A stretch of DNA of 27,182 nucleotides from the NCBI GenBank assembly GCA_045658165.1, contig JAZOUN010000056.1:1-27182 (forward strand), given 5' to 3'. This DNA comes from UBA1081 sp045658165. GTDB taxonomy: Bacteria > Bacillota > Clostridia > Oscillospirales > Acutalibacteraceae. The translations under genes and the position numbers were made by a program. How positions within the stretch are numbered: position 1 is the stretch's first letter; every line of letters starts with the position of its first letter. Below, in pieces: positions 15,933 to 23,833 of the stretch. Under the pieces are notes generated by a model. It was not told where the DNA came from and did no database searches. It saw only the letters and a list, made by a program, of their open reading frames with translations.

Positions 15933-16946
15933 ATGAAAGTTTTTATGATTGGCGGAACAGGTCTTCTCGGTTCAGCTGCAGCTCAGATGTTCATTGACAG
16001 AGGTCATCAGGTAAAAACTCTTGCTCTTCCTCCTCTTCCTGTTGGTGCGCCCATGCCCGCAGAAATGGAAATCATTTTTGCAAATTATCTTGAAAAAACA
16101 GATGATGAAATGCTTGAAATGATGGCAGATTGTGATACTTTTGTTTTTGCAGCCGGTGTTGATGAAAGAGTTGAATTCCCCGCACCTGTATATGAAGCTT
16201 ATAAAAAGTATAATATTGATCCCGTAAGAAAGCTTCTTACTCTTGCTAAGAAAGCAGGTGTAAAGCATGCTGTTGTTCTCGGTTCATATTTCTCATATTT
16301 TGCAAAAGAATGGCCTGAACTTGAACTTACAAAACATCATCCTTATATCAGAAGCCGTATTGATCAGGAAGAAGTTGCATTGAGCTTTGCTCAGGATGGT
16401 ACAATGGATGTTGCTGTTCTTGAACTTCCTTATATTTTCGGCACACAGCCCGGAAGAAAGCCTGTTTGGGTTATTCTTATTGAGCAGCTTGCTCGTATGA
16501 AACCCTGCACAATGTATCCCAAGGGTGGTACAACAATGGTAACTGTTCGCCAGGTTGCTGAAGTTATTGTTGGTGCAGCAGAAAAGAATGTAGGCGGTAA
16601 TGCTATTCCTGTTGGTTATTATAATCTTACATGGAATGAATTCCTCTATATCGTACATGCTGCAATGGATGATCCTTCAAGAAAGATCATCAACATTCCC
16701 AAGTGGTCATTCAAAGTGTTTGGTCTTACTATGAGAAAGCAGTATGCTGATAAGGGTATTGAAAGCGGTATTGATCCTGTTGGTCTTGCTGAAATCATGT
16801 GCAGATGTACATTTATTGATAAAAAATGGTGTGTTGAATACGGCGTAACAGATGATGATATTAAATCTGCAATCTTTGATTCAGTCAAGCTTTCTGTTGA
16901 TGCTTATAAAGGCACACAGGAACTTATTGATATGAAGGGCGAATAA
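15933..16946 (+). CDS. NAD(P)-dependent epimerase/dehydratase (SDR) family protein
   Basis: 337 residues from the ATG at 15933; an upstream in-frame start at 15876 lies within the promoter and is rejected. The N-terminal Rossmann motif GGTGLLG (7-13) and DTFVFAAGVDE (68-78) mark an SDR/nucleoside-sugar-epimerase-like fold. The usual catalytic Y-x3-K appears as YIRSR (138-142), with arginine in place of lysine, so it may be an atypical SDR acting as a reductase, isomerase or binding protein. The C-terminal half (about 200-337) is the substrate-binding part. No signal peptide is seen. The substrate is unknown. It has its own promoter with an overlapping palindrome, so it may be inducible. Confidence 0.8.
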   Translation: MKVFMIGGTGLLGSAAAQMFIDRGHQVKTLALPPLPVGAPMPAEMEIIFANYLEKTDDEMLEMMADCDTFVFAAGVDERVEFPAPVYEAYKKYNIDPVRKLLTLAKKAGVKHAVVLGSYFSYFAKEWPELELTKHHPYIRSRIDQEEVALSFAQDGTMDVAVLELPYIFGTQPGRKPVWVILIEQLARMKPCTMYPKGGTTMVTVRQVAEVIVGAAEKNVGGNAIPVGYYNLTWNEFLYIVHAAMDDPSRKIINIPKWSFKVFGLTMRKQYADKGIESGIDPVGLAEIMCRCTFIDKKWCVEYGVTDDDIKSAIFDSVKLSVDAYKGTQELIDMKGE

Positions 16947-16956
16947 TCAATTATTT

Positions 16957-16980
16957 CAGGGCTGTTTTTTTGCAGCTCTG
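16957..16980 (+). terminator. Probable hairpin terminator after the epimerase-family gene
   Basis: CAGGGCTG (16957-16964) pairs with CAGCTCTG (16973-16980), allowing one G-U pair, around a T-rich loop. The sequence that follows (ATTTATTATTT) is T-rich but not a clean T run, so termination may be partial, with some read-through into the tcdA-like gene. Confidence 0.5.
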
Positions 16981-17004
16981 ATTTATTATTTGAGGTATAT
17001 TTTT

Positions 17005-17718
17005 ATGCACGAACAATTTTTGAGAACTGCTATGCTTTACGGAGAAGATGCAGTCAATAAATTCAACAGAGTGAAAGTTGCGGTGTTTGGTATTGGCGGT
17101 GTTGGCGGACATGTTGTTGATGCACTCGTCAGAAGTGGTATAGGTGCTGTTGAGCTGATAGATAATGATACTGTTTCTGTATCTAATATAAACCGTCAGA
17201 CTGTAGCTACATATAAAACTGTTGGTATGCAAAAAACTCAGGCTTTTGCAGAGAAAATTAAAAGCATAAATCCTGAGTGTAATGTTACTTGTGTGAATAA
17301 ATTTGTTCTTCCTGAAAATATAGATGAATTTGATTTTTCATCTTATGATTATATTGTTGATGCAATAGATACTGTAAGCGGTAAGATAGCAATAATAAAA
17401 AAAGCATATCTAATGAATATACCGGTTATAAGCGCAATGGGCGCAGGCAACAAACTCGATCCTACAAGATTCGAAATAACTGATATTAGCAAAACTTCAG
17501 TTTGCCCTCTTGCACGTGTTATGCGTAAACTTTGTAAAGACAATGGTATAAAAAAATTAAAGGTTGTATATTCTAAAGAAGAAGCAATTTCACCTTTTGA
17601 AATTGACGGAATTAATGAGAAATCAGCCAAAAGGCAGATCCCGGGTAGTAATGCAATTGTTCCTGCTGTTGCAGGTTTGATTCTGGCATCAGAAATACTT
17701 AAAGATATTTCAAAATAA
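17005..17718 (+). CDS. tcdA: tRNA threonylcarbamoyladenosine dehydratase TcdA-like (ThiF/MoeB fold)
   Basis: TcdA (CsdL) cyclises t6A37 of tRNA to ct6A using ATP. The 237-residue product has the E1-like nucleotide-binding loop GIGGVGGHV (29-37), the acidic DNDTVSVSNINRQ stretch (53-65) that binds ATP-Mg, and DAIDTVSGK further on. The tail GSNAIVPAVAGLILASEI is typical of the TcdA/HesA group. It lacks the zinc-binding CxxC pairs of MoeB/ThiF, which favours TcdA. The ATG at 17005 follows TGAGGT (16991-16996); an in-frame TTG at 16990 is rejected because it lies upstream of that site. It is the last plus-strand gene before the convergent terminator. Confidence 0.88.
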   Translation: MHEQFLRTAMLYGEDAVNKFNRVKVAVFGIGGVGGHVVDALVRSGIGAVELIDNDTVSVSNINRQTVATYKTVGMQKTQAFAEKIKSINPECNVTCVNKFVLPENIDEFDFSSYDYIVDAIDTVSGKIAIIKKAYLMNIPVISAMGAGNKLDPTRFEITDISKTSVCPLARVMRKLCKDNGIKKLKVVYSKEEAISPFEIDGINEKSAKRQIPGSNAIVPAVAGLILASEILKDISK

Positions 17719-17722
17719 ATGT

Positions 17723-17765
17723 AAAAATTCCCTTACCATCTTTTAATGATTGTAAGGGAATTTTT
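17723..17765. terminator. Bidirectional terminator between convergent genes
   Basis: A perfect 14-base inverted repeat (17723-17736 and 17752-17765) with a 15-base loop. The core is CCCTTAC/GTAAGGG. A run of eight T follows on the plus strand (17761-17768) and a run of T on the minus strand comes from the A-run at 17723-17727. It serves the tcdA-like gene (plus) and the fucosidase gene (minus), whose stop is at 17770. Confidence 0.9.
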
Positions 17766-17769
17766 TTTA

Positions 17770-19158
17770 TTAGTTTACCTGCACATAAAGAATTTCAGGA
17801 GTAGCTCTGAAATCTTTAATTCTTATTTTGATTTTAGTTGTTTCGACAGGTTTGTCGTGACATATTGCTTTATGACCTATGACAGTGCCTTCACCGAAGT
17901 GTTTCCACTTGCCCTTGACATCAATAAAGACTTCAAATTCTTCGATTTTCTGCCCGTTTCTGATGTTCTCTTTGATAACAACTTTATCGAACATCTGTGG
18001 CTCGTTGAATTCAATAATCAGTTCTGGTTTTTTATCTTTATCGGCAGGACTCCAGAATGAATCGTTGTCATCAGCGATGTTGGAAGCCTTATAAAGACCG
18101 CTCAATTCACTCGAAGCTGTGATTCTGCATTCATCCCTGAGAATGTTATAACCGAAAATAACCTGAAGTTCATGGCCTGTTGATTCAAGAATCTGAACAT
18201 CCTGCTCATAGAGTCTGCCTCGTTTGTCGGGGGAGATGCCGAGCATAAGGTTCATGTTGGCGCCGATTGTCTTGTAATACCATGCAAGAAGCTTGTCTTT
18301 TGTCTTTGCGAGCATATCATCGTCTTTTTTATAGAACCAATGGCCACGCATAGGGATTGAAACTTCACAGGGCGCCCATCTGAACTCAGTTTCTTTTTTG
18401 ATGAATTTGCTTGAGCCGATGTCCATTTCCATCTGACCGTGTTTTGGTTTTATAACAGATTTGGGTATAGTGCCGTCTTCGTTGTAAGTGTATGAAGCAG
18501 GAACAACGCACCACTCGGATTTGCGCAATACGCCTCTGCCGTTGCCGAGCCATCTGCCGTCGGGACCTCTGAAAACTATTGCACAATCGGGTTGATGCTT
18601 ACGGATAAGCGCATAAACAGCTTCGTAGTCGATATAAGGCATTATGTCATCGCATCTGTCATCAAGCCAGAATGTAAAAAGCTTACCGTATGATGTAACA
18701 AGCTCTTTTACCTGTGTAAGGAAGAATTTATTGTAGCTGTCATCATCTTCTTTGAAAGACGGCTCATGTCTGTCCCATACAGGAAGGTAGATGCCGAATT
18801 TAAGAGAGTGCTTTCTTGCAGATTCAGCAACCATTTTAATAAGGTCACCTTTGCCGTCTAGCCAGTTGGAACTTTTTACGCTGTAATCTGTGGTTTCGGT
18901 CTGCCAGTTGCAGAAACCGTCATAATGTCTTGCTGTGAGAACAAGACCTTTCATATAACCGTCAGATATTGCTTTTGCCCATTCATCAGTATCAATATTT
19001 TCGGGGCAGAATGTCTCGGGGACGGCAAAACCGTCGCCGATTTCCTTGCCGGTGAATGTATTCATACCGTAGTGAACAATGGCATAGTATTCCATATCCT
19101 GCCATTTCAGCTGTCTTTCGGTGGGCTTTATCTGTGATGCGATTTCATAAGCTTTCAT
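17770..19158 (-). CDS. Alpha-L-fucosidase, GH29 family, with C-terminal F5/8-type domain
   Basis: A 462-residue glycoside hydrolase predicted to release terminal L-fucose. The GH29 barrel spans about 10-330, with VHYGMNTFTG (28-37), LVLTARHYDGFCNW (72-85), FGIYLPVWDR (121-130) and FTFWLDD (161-167). D166 is the likely nucleophile by analogy with the family's W-x-D motif. Residues about 345-462 form a beta-sandwich like F5/8 type C carbohydrate-binding modules (SGLYKASNIADDNDSFWSP). No signal peptide is present, so the enzyme should act inside the cell on imported fucosyl sugars. AAGGAA lies upstream of the ATG. It is downstream of the DUF1667 gene, separated by 109 bases with palindromes, so co-transcription is uncertain. 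GH29 also holds enzymes of other specificity. Confidence 0.9.
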   Translation of the reverse strand: MKAYEIASQIKPTERQLKWQDMEYYAIVHYGMNTFTGKEIGDGFAVPETFCPENIDTDEWAKAISDGYMKGLVLTARHYDGFCNWQTETTDYSVKSSNWLDGKGDLIKMVAESARKHSLKFGIYLPVWDRHEPSFKEDDDSYNKFFLTQVKELVTSYGKLFTFWLDDRCDDIMPYIDYEAVYALIRKHQPDCAIVFRGPDGRWLGNGRGVLRKSEWCVVPASYTYNEDGTIPKSVIKPKHGQMEMDIGSSKFIKKETEFRWAPCEVSIPMRGHWFYKKDDDMLAKTKDKLLAWYYKTIGANMNLMLGISPDKRGRLYEQDVQILESTGHELQVIFGYNILRDECRITASSELSGLYKASNIADDNDSFWSPADKDKKPELIIEFNEPQMFDKVVIKENIRNGQKIEEFEVFIDVKGKWKHFGEGTVIGHKAICHDKPVETTKIKIRIKDFRATPEILYVQVN

Positions 19159-19186
19159 AATTGATTCCTTAAATTATAAATTATAG

Positions 19187-19259
19187 GGACCGATGCCCAC
19201 ATCGGTCCGTTTAAGTTGCAAATAATTCATTTGTACCGATGTGGGCATCGGTACAAATG
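19187..19259. repeat. Pair of nested palindromes (REP-like element)
   Basis: IR1 at 19187-19208 is GGACCGATG-CCCA-CATCGGTCC. IR2 at 19228-19259 has perfect 14-base arms CATTTGTACCGATG and its complement around TGGG. The 18-base cores (19189-19206 and 19235-19252) are exact reverse complements of one another, so the two hairpins can also pair together as one large stem. It fills the gap between the DUF1667 and fucosidase genes. Neither hairpin has a T run on the minus strand, so a simple terminator is not supported. It resembles the dispersed palindromes common in clostridial genomes. Confidence 0.8.
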
Positions 19260-19267
19260 GAAATGTA

Positions 19268-19633
19268 TTACTGTTTTCCTTCGTCGTTATTTGTTGCAAC
19301 GATGTCAACACCTGTGCCGCAGACGTTTTCGATGAATACGTCACCGATTTTAACAGGTGCATCAACAGTTACCTTGTTGATTTCTTTCATAACATCAAAG
19401 ATTGCACCCTTGGGGATTGGACCTGATGTTTTGCAGGGAACAACGGGGTAGTAACCGCCGTTTACCTTTACTGTTGAATGAATTGAACGCATGGGGTTCT
19501 TGATTTCTGTTCTTGCATAAGCATCGCCGCGCTTACAGGTGTTGCCTGTAACGGAAATAACCTCGTCGTTTTCAATTTCAACTGTTATCTGACAGCCTAA
19601 AGGACAGGCTACGCAAGTCATATCTTTTTTCAT
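19268..19633 (-). CDS. DUF1667 family cysteine-motif protein
   Basis: A 121-residue protein with an N-terminal cluster C7-x2-C10-x3-C14-x18-C33 (TCVACPLGCQI, NTCKRGD). This spacing recalls a [4Fe-4S] site such as those at the N-terminus of molybdopterin oxidoreductases. Two further cysteines are C67 (VPCKTSGPIPK) and C105. The family (COG3862/DUF1667) is known as a companion of the two FAD oxidoreductases found directly upstream, and probably serves as an electron-transfer subunit, but its biochemistry is not settled. GGAGGA (19642-19647) overlaps the end of the preceding gene and is well spaced from the ATG at 19633. No signal peptide or membrane segment is seen. Confidence 0.88.
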   Translation of the reverse strand: MKKDMTCVACPLGCQITVEIENDEVISVTGNTCKRGDAYARTEIKNPMRSIHSTVKVNGGYYPVVPCKTSGPIPKGAIFDVMKEINKVTVDAPVKIGDVFIENVCGTGVDIVATNNDEGKQ

Positions 19634-19637
19634 TTTC

Positions 19638-20897
19638 TTATTCCTCCACTCTTACAACAATTGTGCTGTTTTCATTGAGAGTTGCAAGAACATCTGCAGG
19701 GATAACAACATTTTCCATTTCACCGGGAGCAAGTTTGACTTTTTTCTTTGAAGAAAGAACGTTGCCGTCAACTTCAACAGTGAGTTTTTTGTTCATATAT
19801 ATAGCACCTACACGGAAGTAGAGCTTTACATCTTCTTTTGACTTTATGTTGACTCTCTGGGGAACGATGTATCTTACACCGTTTGCAGGAGTTGTATTGA
19901 TGTAGACTTTTTCGTCTGTGTCTTTTCCGAGAATGTATCTTGCCGCACCTTCACCTGCAATCTGTGATTCAAGTGTAACGTAGTCAACAAGGTCGTGTAC
20001 CTGAAGAACGTTACCGCAAGCGAAAATACCCTCGTGGTCAGTTTCTCTCATTTCGTTTACAACTGCACCGCTTGTGATATTATCGATAGCAATGCCTGCC
20101 TGCTTTGTAAGCTCGTTTTCGGGAATAAGACCGACAGAGAGCATAAGTGTATCACACTCAATGTATTCTTCTGTGCCGGGGATGGGCTGAAGTCTGTCGT
20201 CAACCTTTGCGATTGTGACACCTTCGAGTCTTTCCTTACCGTGAGTTTCAATAACTGTTGTTGAAAGCTTAAGGGGAATACCGAAATCATCAAGACACTG
20301 AACGATATTTCTTGTAAGACCGCCTGAGAAGGGCATAAGTTCGCAAACGACCTTTACTTCTGCGCCTTCAAGAGTCATTCTTCTTGCCATAATAAGACCG
20401 ATGTCACCTGAACCGAGGATAACAACTTTCTTACCGGGCATATAACCGTCGATGTTTACGTATTTCTGGGCTGTACCTGCGGTCATTATACCTGATGCAC
20501 GGGAGCCCGCAATCTGAAGTGCTCCACGGGGTCTTTCACGGCAACCCATTGCAAGGATAACAGCAGTAGCCTTAATCTGGATAAGACCGTCTGTTGTGTT
20601 GACAGCTGTAACAACTTTATCATCACTTACTGAAAGAACCATTGTGTTGACTTTTACGTCAATGTCTGTTTCTTTAAGCATATCGATGAATTTTGCAGCA
20701 TATTCGGGACCTGAAAGTTCTTCGCCGAAATAGTGAAGACCGAAGCCTGTGTGAATACACTGTTCAAGAATACCGCCGAGAGTTTCTGCTCTTTCGAGAA
20801 CGATGATTTTCTCTACGCCGCATTCTTTAGCCTTAAGAGCAGCTGCCATACCTGCGGGGCCGCCACCTACTACTACAAGATCATAGTTAAACATCAT
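19638..20897 (-). CDS. FAD/NAD(P)-dependent oxidoreductase of the GlpA-like complex
   Basis: A 419-residue two-nucleotide-binding flavoprotein. FAD binds at GGGPAG (11-16); a second Rossmann motif, GSGDIG (162-167), likely binds NAD(P)H. MGCRERPRG (118-126) and the late FACGNVLQVHDLVDYV are typical of the COG0446 partner of GlpA-like dehydrogenases. No redox-active CxxC is seen. The C-terminal ~100 residues form an extra beta-rich domain. Two adjacent ATGs (20897, 20894) follow GAGGTG (20901-20906); spacing slightly favours the second, and a GTG at 20903 lies within that site. It probably passes electrons between the GlpA-like subunit and NAD or another carrier. It is eight bases downstream of the glpA-like stop. 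Confidence 0.88.
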   Translation of the reverse strand: MMFNYDLVVVGGGPAGMAAALKAKECGVEKIIVLERAETLGGILEQCIHTGFGLHYFGEELSGPEYAAKFIDMLKETDIDVKVNTMVLSVSDDKVVTAVNTTDGLIQIKATAVILAMGCRERPRGALQIAGSRASGIMTAGTAQKYVNIDGYMPGKKVVILGSGDIGLIMARRMTLEGAEVKVVCELMPFSGGLTRNIVQCLDDFGIPLKLSTTVIETHGKERLEGVTIAKVDDRLQPIPGTEEYIECDTLMLSVGLIPENELTKQAGIAIDNITSGAVVNEMRETDHEGIFACGNVLQVHDLVDYVTLESQIAGEGAARYILGKDTDEKVYINTTPANGVRYIVPQRVNIKSKEDVKLYFRVGAIYMNKKLTVEVDGNVLSSKKKVKLAPGEMENVVIPADVLATLNENSTIVVRVEE

Positions 20898-20904
20898 TCT
20901 CACC

Positions 20905-22335
20905 TCACTTTGTTCTCTCGAAAAGAATATTTGAATTTCCGCCGAATTTTGTGATTTCGTTCACTTCACAGCCAAACTCTCTTGCAAGTATTTCAACAAC
21001 TTTGGAGCCACAGAAACCACCCTGGCATCTGCCCATACCTGCTCTTGTTCTTCTCTTGACACCGTCAACGTCTCTTGCACCTGCAGGAGCATTGATTGCA
21101 TCGATGATTTCACCTTCTGTGATTGTTTCGCAACGACAGATGATTCTGCCGTATGCAGGATTCTTCTTTATAAGTTCAGCTCTTTCTTCATCAGTCATAT
21201 GTCTGAATCTGACCGGAGCCTCTCTTGTGTCATCGTAATCTGCCTTTACTTCAAGGTCACCGAAAACTGACTTGACAATATTTTCAATGTACTTTGCAAT
21301 AGCGGGTGCAGAAGAAAGACCGGGTGACTCAATACCTGCAGCATTGATAAGTCTTGCATTCTTTTCGCTGATGCCGATTATGAATTCATGAGCTGCAGCG
21401 TGAGCACGAAGACCTGTGAATGATGTGATTGCATTACGTGTGTTGACTGAAGGAACACTCTTTACTGCATATTTTCTTACATCATTAAGACCTGAATTTG
21501 TTGTGTTTACATTTGTCTTGTCTTCAATGTCTTCTGCTGTGGGGCCGACAAGAAGGTTGCCGTCAACAGTGGGGGAGACAAGAATACCTTTACCCATCTT
21601 GCTGGGGCACTGGAAGATTGTATGGCTGACTGTGTTGCCTACAGCTCTGTCAAGAAGGAAGTATTCGCCCTTTCTTGCTGTGATGCTGATTGAATCGTCG
21701 CCTGCCATTGCTGCAAGGTCATCAGAGAATACACCTGCTGCATTGATTACATATTTTGCTTCAATCTGACCCTGAGTTGTGTCAAGCACAAGGCAATTGT
21801 CAGTTGTTGTGACTGCCTTTACTTCACAGTTTCTGATAAATTCAACACCGTTTGAAACAGCACATTCAGCTGCAGCAATTGTAAGCTCGTAAGGGCATAC
21901 GATACCTGCTGTGGGAGCATAGAGTGCGCCGAATGAATCGGGGCTTAAGTTGGGTTCTTTTTTGAGGAGTTCTTCTTTTGAAAGAATGCTGATTTCGGGT
22001 ACACCGTTTGCCTTGCCTCTTTCAAGAAGGACTTCAAGATGCTTCATTTCATCGTCTGAAAATGCAACAACAAGTGAACCGTTGTTGACATAAGGAACAT
22101 GAAGTTTTGAACATGTTTCGGGCATCATAGCACAGCCCTTGACGTTCATTTCAGCCATAAGGCTGCCTTCTGCAGCGTCAAAACCTGCGTGAACAATACC
22201 GCTGTTAGCCTTTGTTGCGCCCATGGCAACGTCATTGCACTTTTCAAGAAGTGCAATCTTGAGATTGTACTTTGACAGCTCTCTTGCTGTCATTGCACCG
22301 GTGACACCGGCACCGACAATTGCAATATCGTACAT
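20905..22335 (-). CDS. GlpA-like FAD-dependent dehydrogenase with BFD-type [2Fe-2S] domain
   Basis: A 476-residue protein with an N-terminal DAO-type FAD domain: VGAGVTGAMTAREL (7-20), ATKANSGIVHAGFD (40-53) and FTGLRAHAAAHEF (306-318). The C-terminal BFD-like domain (about 395-455) has cysteines C400, C402, C437 and C442 (IICRCET, GRCQGGFC), suited to a [2Fe-2S] cluster. With the next two genes it forms a trio seen in Firmicutes and Thermotoga and usually assigned as anaerobic glycerol-3-phosphate dehydrogenase. L-2-hydroxyglutarate or another hydroxyacid is an alternative substrate (COG0579). No glpK or glpF lies in the window. AAGGAG lies upstream of the ATG, and a clear promoter precedes it. 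Confidence 0.87.
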   Translation of the reverse strand: MYDIAIVGAGVTGAMTARELSKYNLKIALLEKCNDVAMGATKANSGIVHAGFDAAEGSLMAEMNVKGCAMMPETCSKLHVPYVNNGSLVVAFSDDEMKHLEVLLERGKANGVPEISILSKEELLKKEPNLSPDSFGALYAPTAGIVCPYELTIAAAECAVSNGVEFIRNCEVKAVTTTDNCLVLDTTQGQIEAKYVINAAGVFSDDLAAMAGDDSISITARKGEYFLLDRAVGNTVSHTIFQCPSKMGKGILVSPTVDGNLLVGPTAEDIEDKTNVNTTNSGLNDVRKYAVKSVPSVNTRNAITSFTGLRAHAAAHEFIIGISEKNARLINAAGIESPGLSSAPAIAKYIENIVKSVFGDLEVKADYDDTREAPVRFRHMTDEERAELIKKNPAYGRIICRCETITEGEIIDAINAPAGARDVDGVKRRTRAGMGRCQGGFCGSKVVEILAREFGCEVNEITKFGGNSNILFERTK

Positions 22336-22373
22336 TTTATGTATCTCCTTTTACTTATAATCATACGTACAAT

Positions 22374-22402
22374 ATTATATCAAACGAGATTTATAAAATC
22401 AA
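22374..22402 (-). promoter_or_regulatory. Sigma-A type promoter for the GlpA-like operon
   Basis: On the minus strand TTGATT (22397-22402), a 17-base spacer and TATAAT (22374-22379). It lies 38 bases upstream of the ATG at 22335 and downstream of the metallophosphoesterase terminator, which separates the two units. Confidence 0.7.
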
Positions 22403-22443
22403 TAGGAAAATAGAACTGAAAAGTGTATATAATGTTTTGACAT

Positions 22444-22474
22444 TAAAAAAACGACAACTGTGAAGTTGCCGTTT
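22444..22474 (-). terminator. Intrinsic terminator of the metallophosphoesterase gene
   Basis: On the minus strand an 11-base stem (22464-22474 with 22449-22459, one G-T pair) with loop TCAC is followed by a run of seven T (22445-22451, partly within the stem). It lies just after the stop at 22484. Confidence 0.85.
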
Positions 22475-22483
22475 AAGTGTGCT

Positions 22484-23785
22484 TTATGCATTGATAGTGG
22501 TTATTAGCGGTTCACTGATGTTGCCCCATACGTCTTCTGCAACAACACTGATATTGAATGTGCCGCCCTTTAACTTGAATGAATCAAATTTGATTGTATC
22601 GGGAACAGTTGCGAAGTAGTATTCTGAAAGTGCCCAGTCTGAATGAACTACATTGCCGTTTTTATCTGTCACACTGATTCTGTAAAGATAAACTTTGTTG
22701 TCATCTGTTGTGTTTGCCTGGGGAACTTTTACAGTGTATTTGCCTGCAATCTTACCGACTTTAAGCTCTGCACCTTCGTCAAAAACGGGAGCTGTTGAAA
22801 GAGATGCTCTGTATTCGTGGTTGTACTTTGTCTTTTCGGGTTCTGTTACGTTATCGATAAGATATTCATCAACAAATTTACCCTTATTGACATCAAGAAC
22901 TTTAACAAGAACTCTGTTTTCTGCGTCAACTTCAATAACAAGAGCCTGTGTCATTGTCTTGCTGCCTGAAGGATGAACTGAAGTAAGATTGTCTACTGTG
23001 AATTCATAGTATGCAAGACCGCCGTCGTTGATTGCTGTGAATGCACCCTGCCAGATAGCTCTGGGATCGTTTGCAGGGTAGTGTGAATGACCTGAAATAT
23101 CAATAACCTGCGGATATTTTGAAAGAACATCTGTAAATACATCAAGTCCCCATCCGTCATTTGAACGGCTGCCGAAAACAGTGTCAAGAATGTGTTCGTG
23201 ATTGAAAACGAAAACAGGCTGTTCAGGTGCTTCTGCAGTTGCCTTTGCAAGCTCTTTATCAAGCCACTGAACCTGTTCTTCTGTGTAGTGTTTGCCTTCA
23301 ACTGTTGATGCTGAAACACCGATAAAGTGGAAACCGTTTATAACCCTGTGGAAATCAGTTTCCTGACCTGTGAGATATGTGAAGAGCTCAAGAGACTGCT
23401 TGCCGTACATATTGCCGTCGTGTGAATCGGAAACAACAACAAGTCTTTCTGTGCCTTCACGCAGTACACTGTCTGATGCTGCAACGAAAGATGCGAATGA
23501 AATGAATGCGCCGTCATCTGTGTTGTCACCTGCAAAAACAACAGCATCAAGAGCTTTGTAATCTGCATCAGCTTCTGCATAACCGTAAGCGGCGTTTATC
23601 ATTTTTGCTATTCTTGTGCTTCCTATGTCACCGGGTGTTATAACGTGCGCGTCACTTGTTGCTACAAATCGCATAACCGGAACGAAGTCATCTGCTTTGT
23701 TTTCGGGGATTATAGGTGTTGCTAACGGGGAAAGAAATGTAGTAATTGTCATGATTACACTTAACAAGAATGAATAAATTTCCAT
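22484..23785 (-). CDS. Exported calcineurin-like metallophosphoesterase
   Basis: 433 residues from the ATG at 23785. This start is decided by GGAGGT (23793-23798), seven bases upstream; the ATG at 23800 would overlap that site. A hydrophobic N-terminus (about 3-26) without basic residues looks like a signal peptide or anchor. The phosphoesterase domain shows SDAH (D45, H47), AGDNTDDG (D87), FNHEH (H196, H198) and SGHSH (H233, H235). The usual GNH(D/E) motif reads VSDSHDG (S121-H122), a serine in place of asparagine. Residues about 300-433 form a beta-rich, fibronectin-like C-terminal domain. The substrate is unknown. The gene is monocistronic, with its own promoter and terminator. Confidence 0.88.
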   Translation of the reverse strand: MEIYSFLLSVIMTITTFLSPLATPIIPENKADDFVPVMRFVATSDAHVITPGDIGSTRIAKMINAAYGYAEADADYKALDAVVFAGDNTDDGAFISFASFVAASDSVLREGTERLVVVSDSHDGNMYGKQSLELFTYLTGQETDFHRVINGFHFIGVSASTVEGKHYTEEQVQWLDKELAKATAEAPEQPVFVFNHEHILDTVFGSRSNDGWGLDVFTDVLSKYPQVIDISGHSHYPANDPRAIWQGAFTAINDGGLAYYEFTVDNLTSVHPSGSKTMTQALVIEVDAENRVLVKVLDVNKGKFVDEYLIDNVTEPEKTKYNHEYRASLSTAPVFDEGAELKVGKIAGKYTVKVPQANTTDDNKVYLYRISVTDKNGNVVHSDWALSEYYFATVPDTIKFDSFKLKGGTFNISVVAEDVWGNISEPLITTINA

Positions 23786-23805
23786 AGTATCTACCTCCAT
23801 AATAT

Positions 23806-23833
23806 ATTATAACATAATTTTCTGTATTTTCAA
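23806..23833 (-). promoter_or_regulatory. Possible promoter for the metallophosphoesterase gene
   Basis: On the minus strand TTGAAA (23828-23833), a 16-base spacer and TATAAT (23806-23811) with TGT before the -10. The predicted transcript start would fall right at the ribosome binding site, giving a very short leader, so a promoter further upstream in the AT-rich gap remains possible. Confidence 0.45.

Noticed and set aside
16293..16658. 121-codon minus-strand frame inside the epimerase-family gene
   Set aside because: Fully antisense to a well supported gene, with low-complexity composition (C, N, I rich) and no ribosome binding site evidence.
17746..18060. Plus-strand frame antisense to the fucosidase C-terminus
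   Set aside because: It begins in the terminator loop and is aromatic-rich, as expected for a shadow of a real gene.
19173..19185. Two TATAAT-like hexamers upstream of the fucosidase gene on the minus strand
   Set aside because: No acceptable -35 at 16-18 bases was found; that position is inside palindrome IR1.
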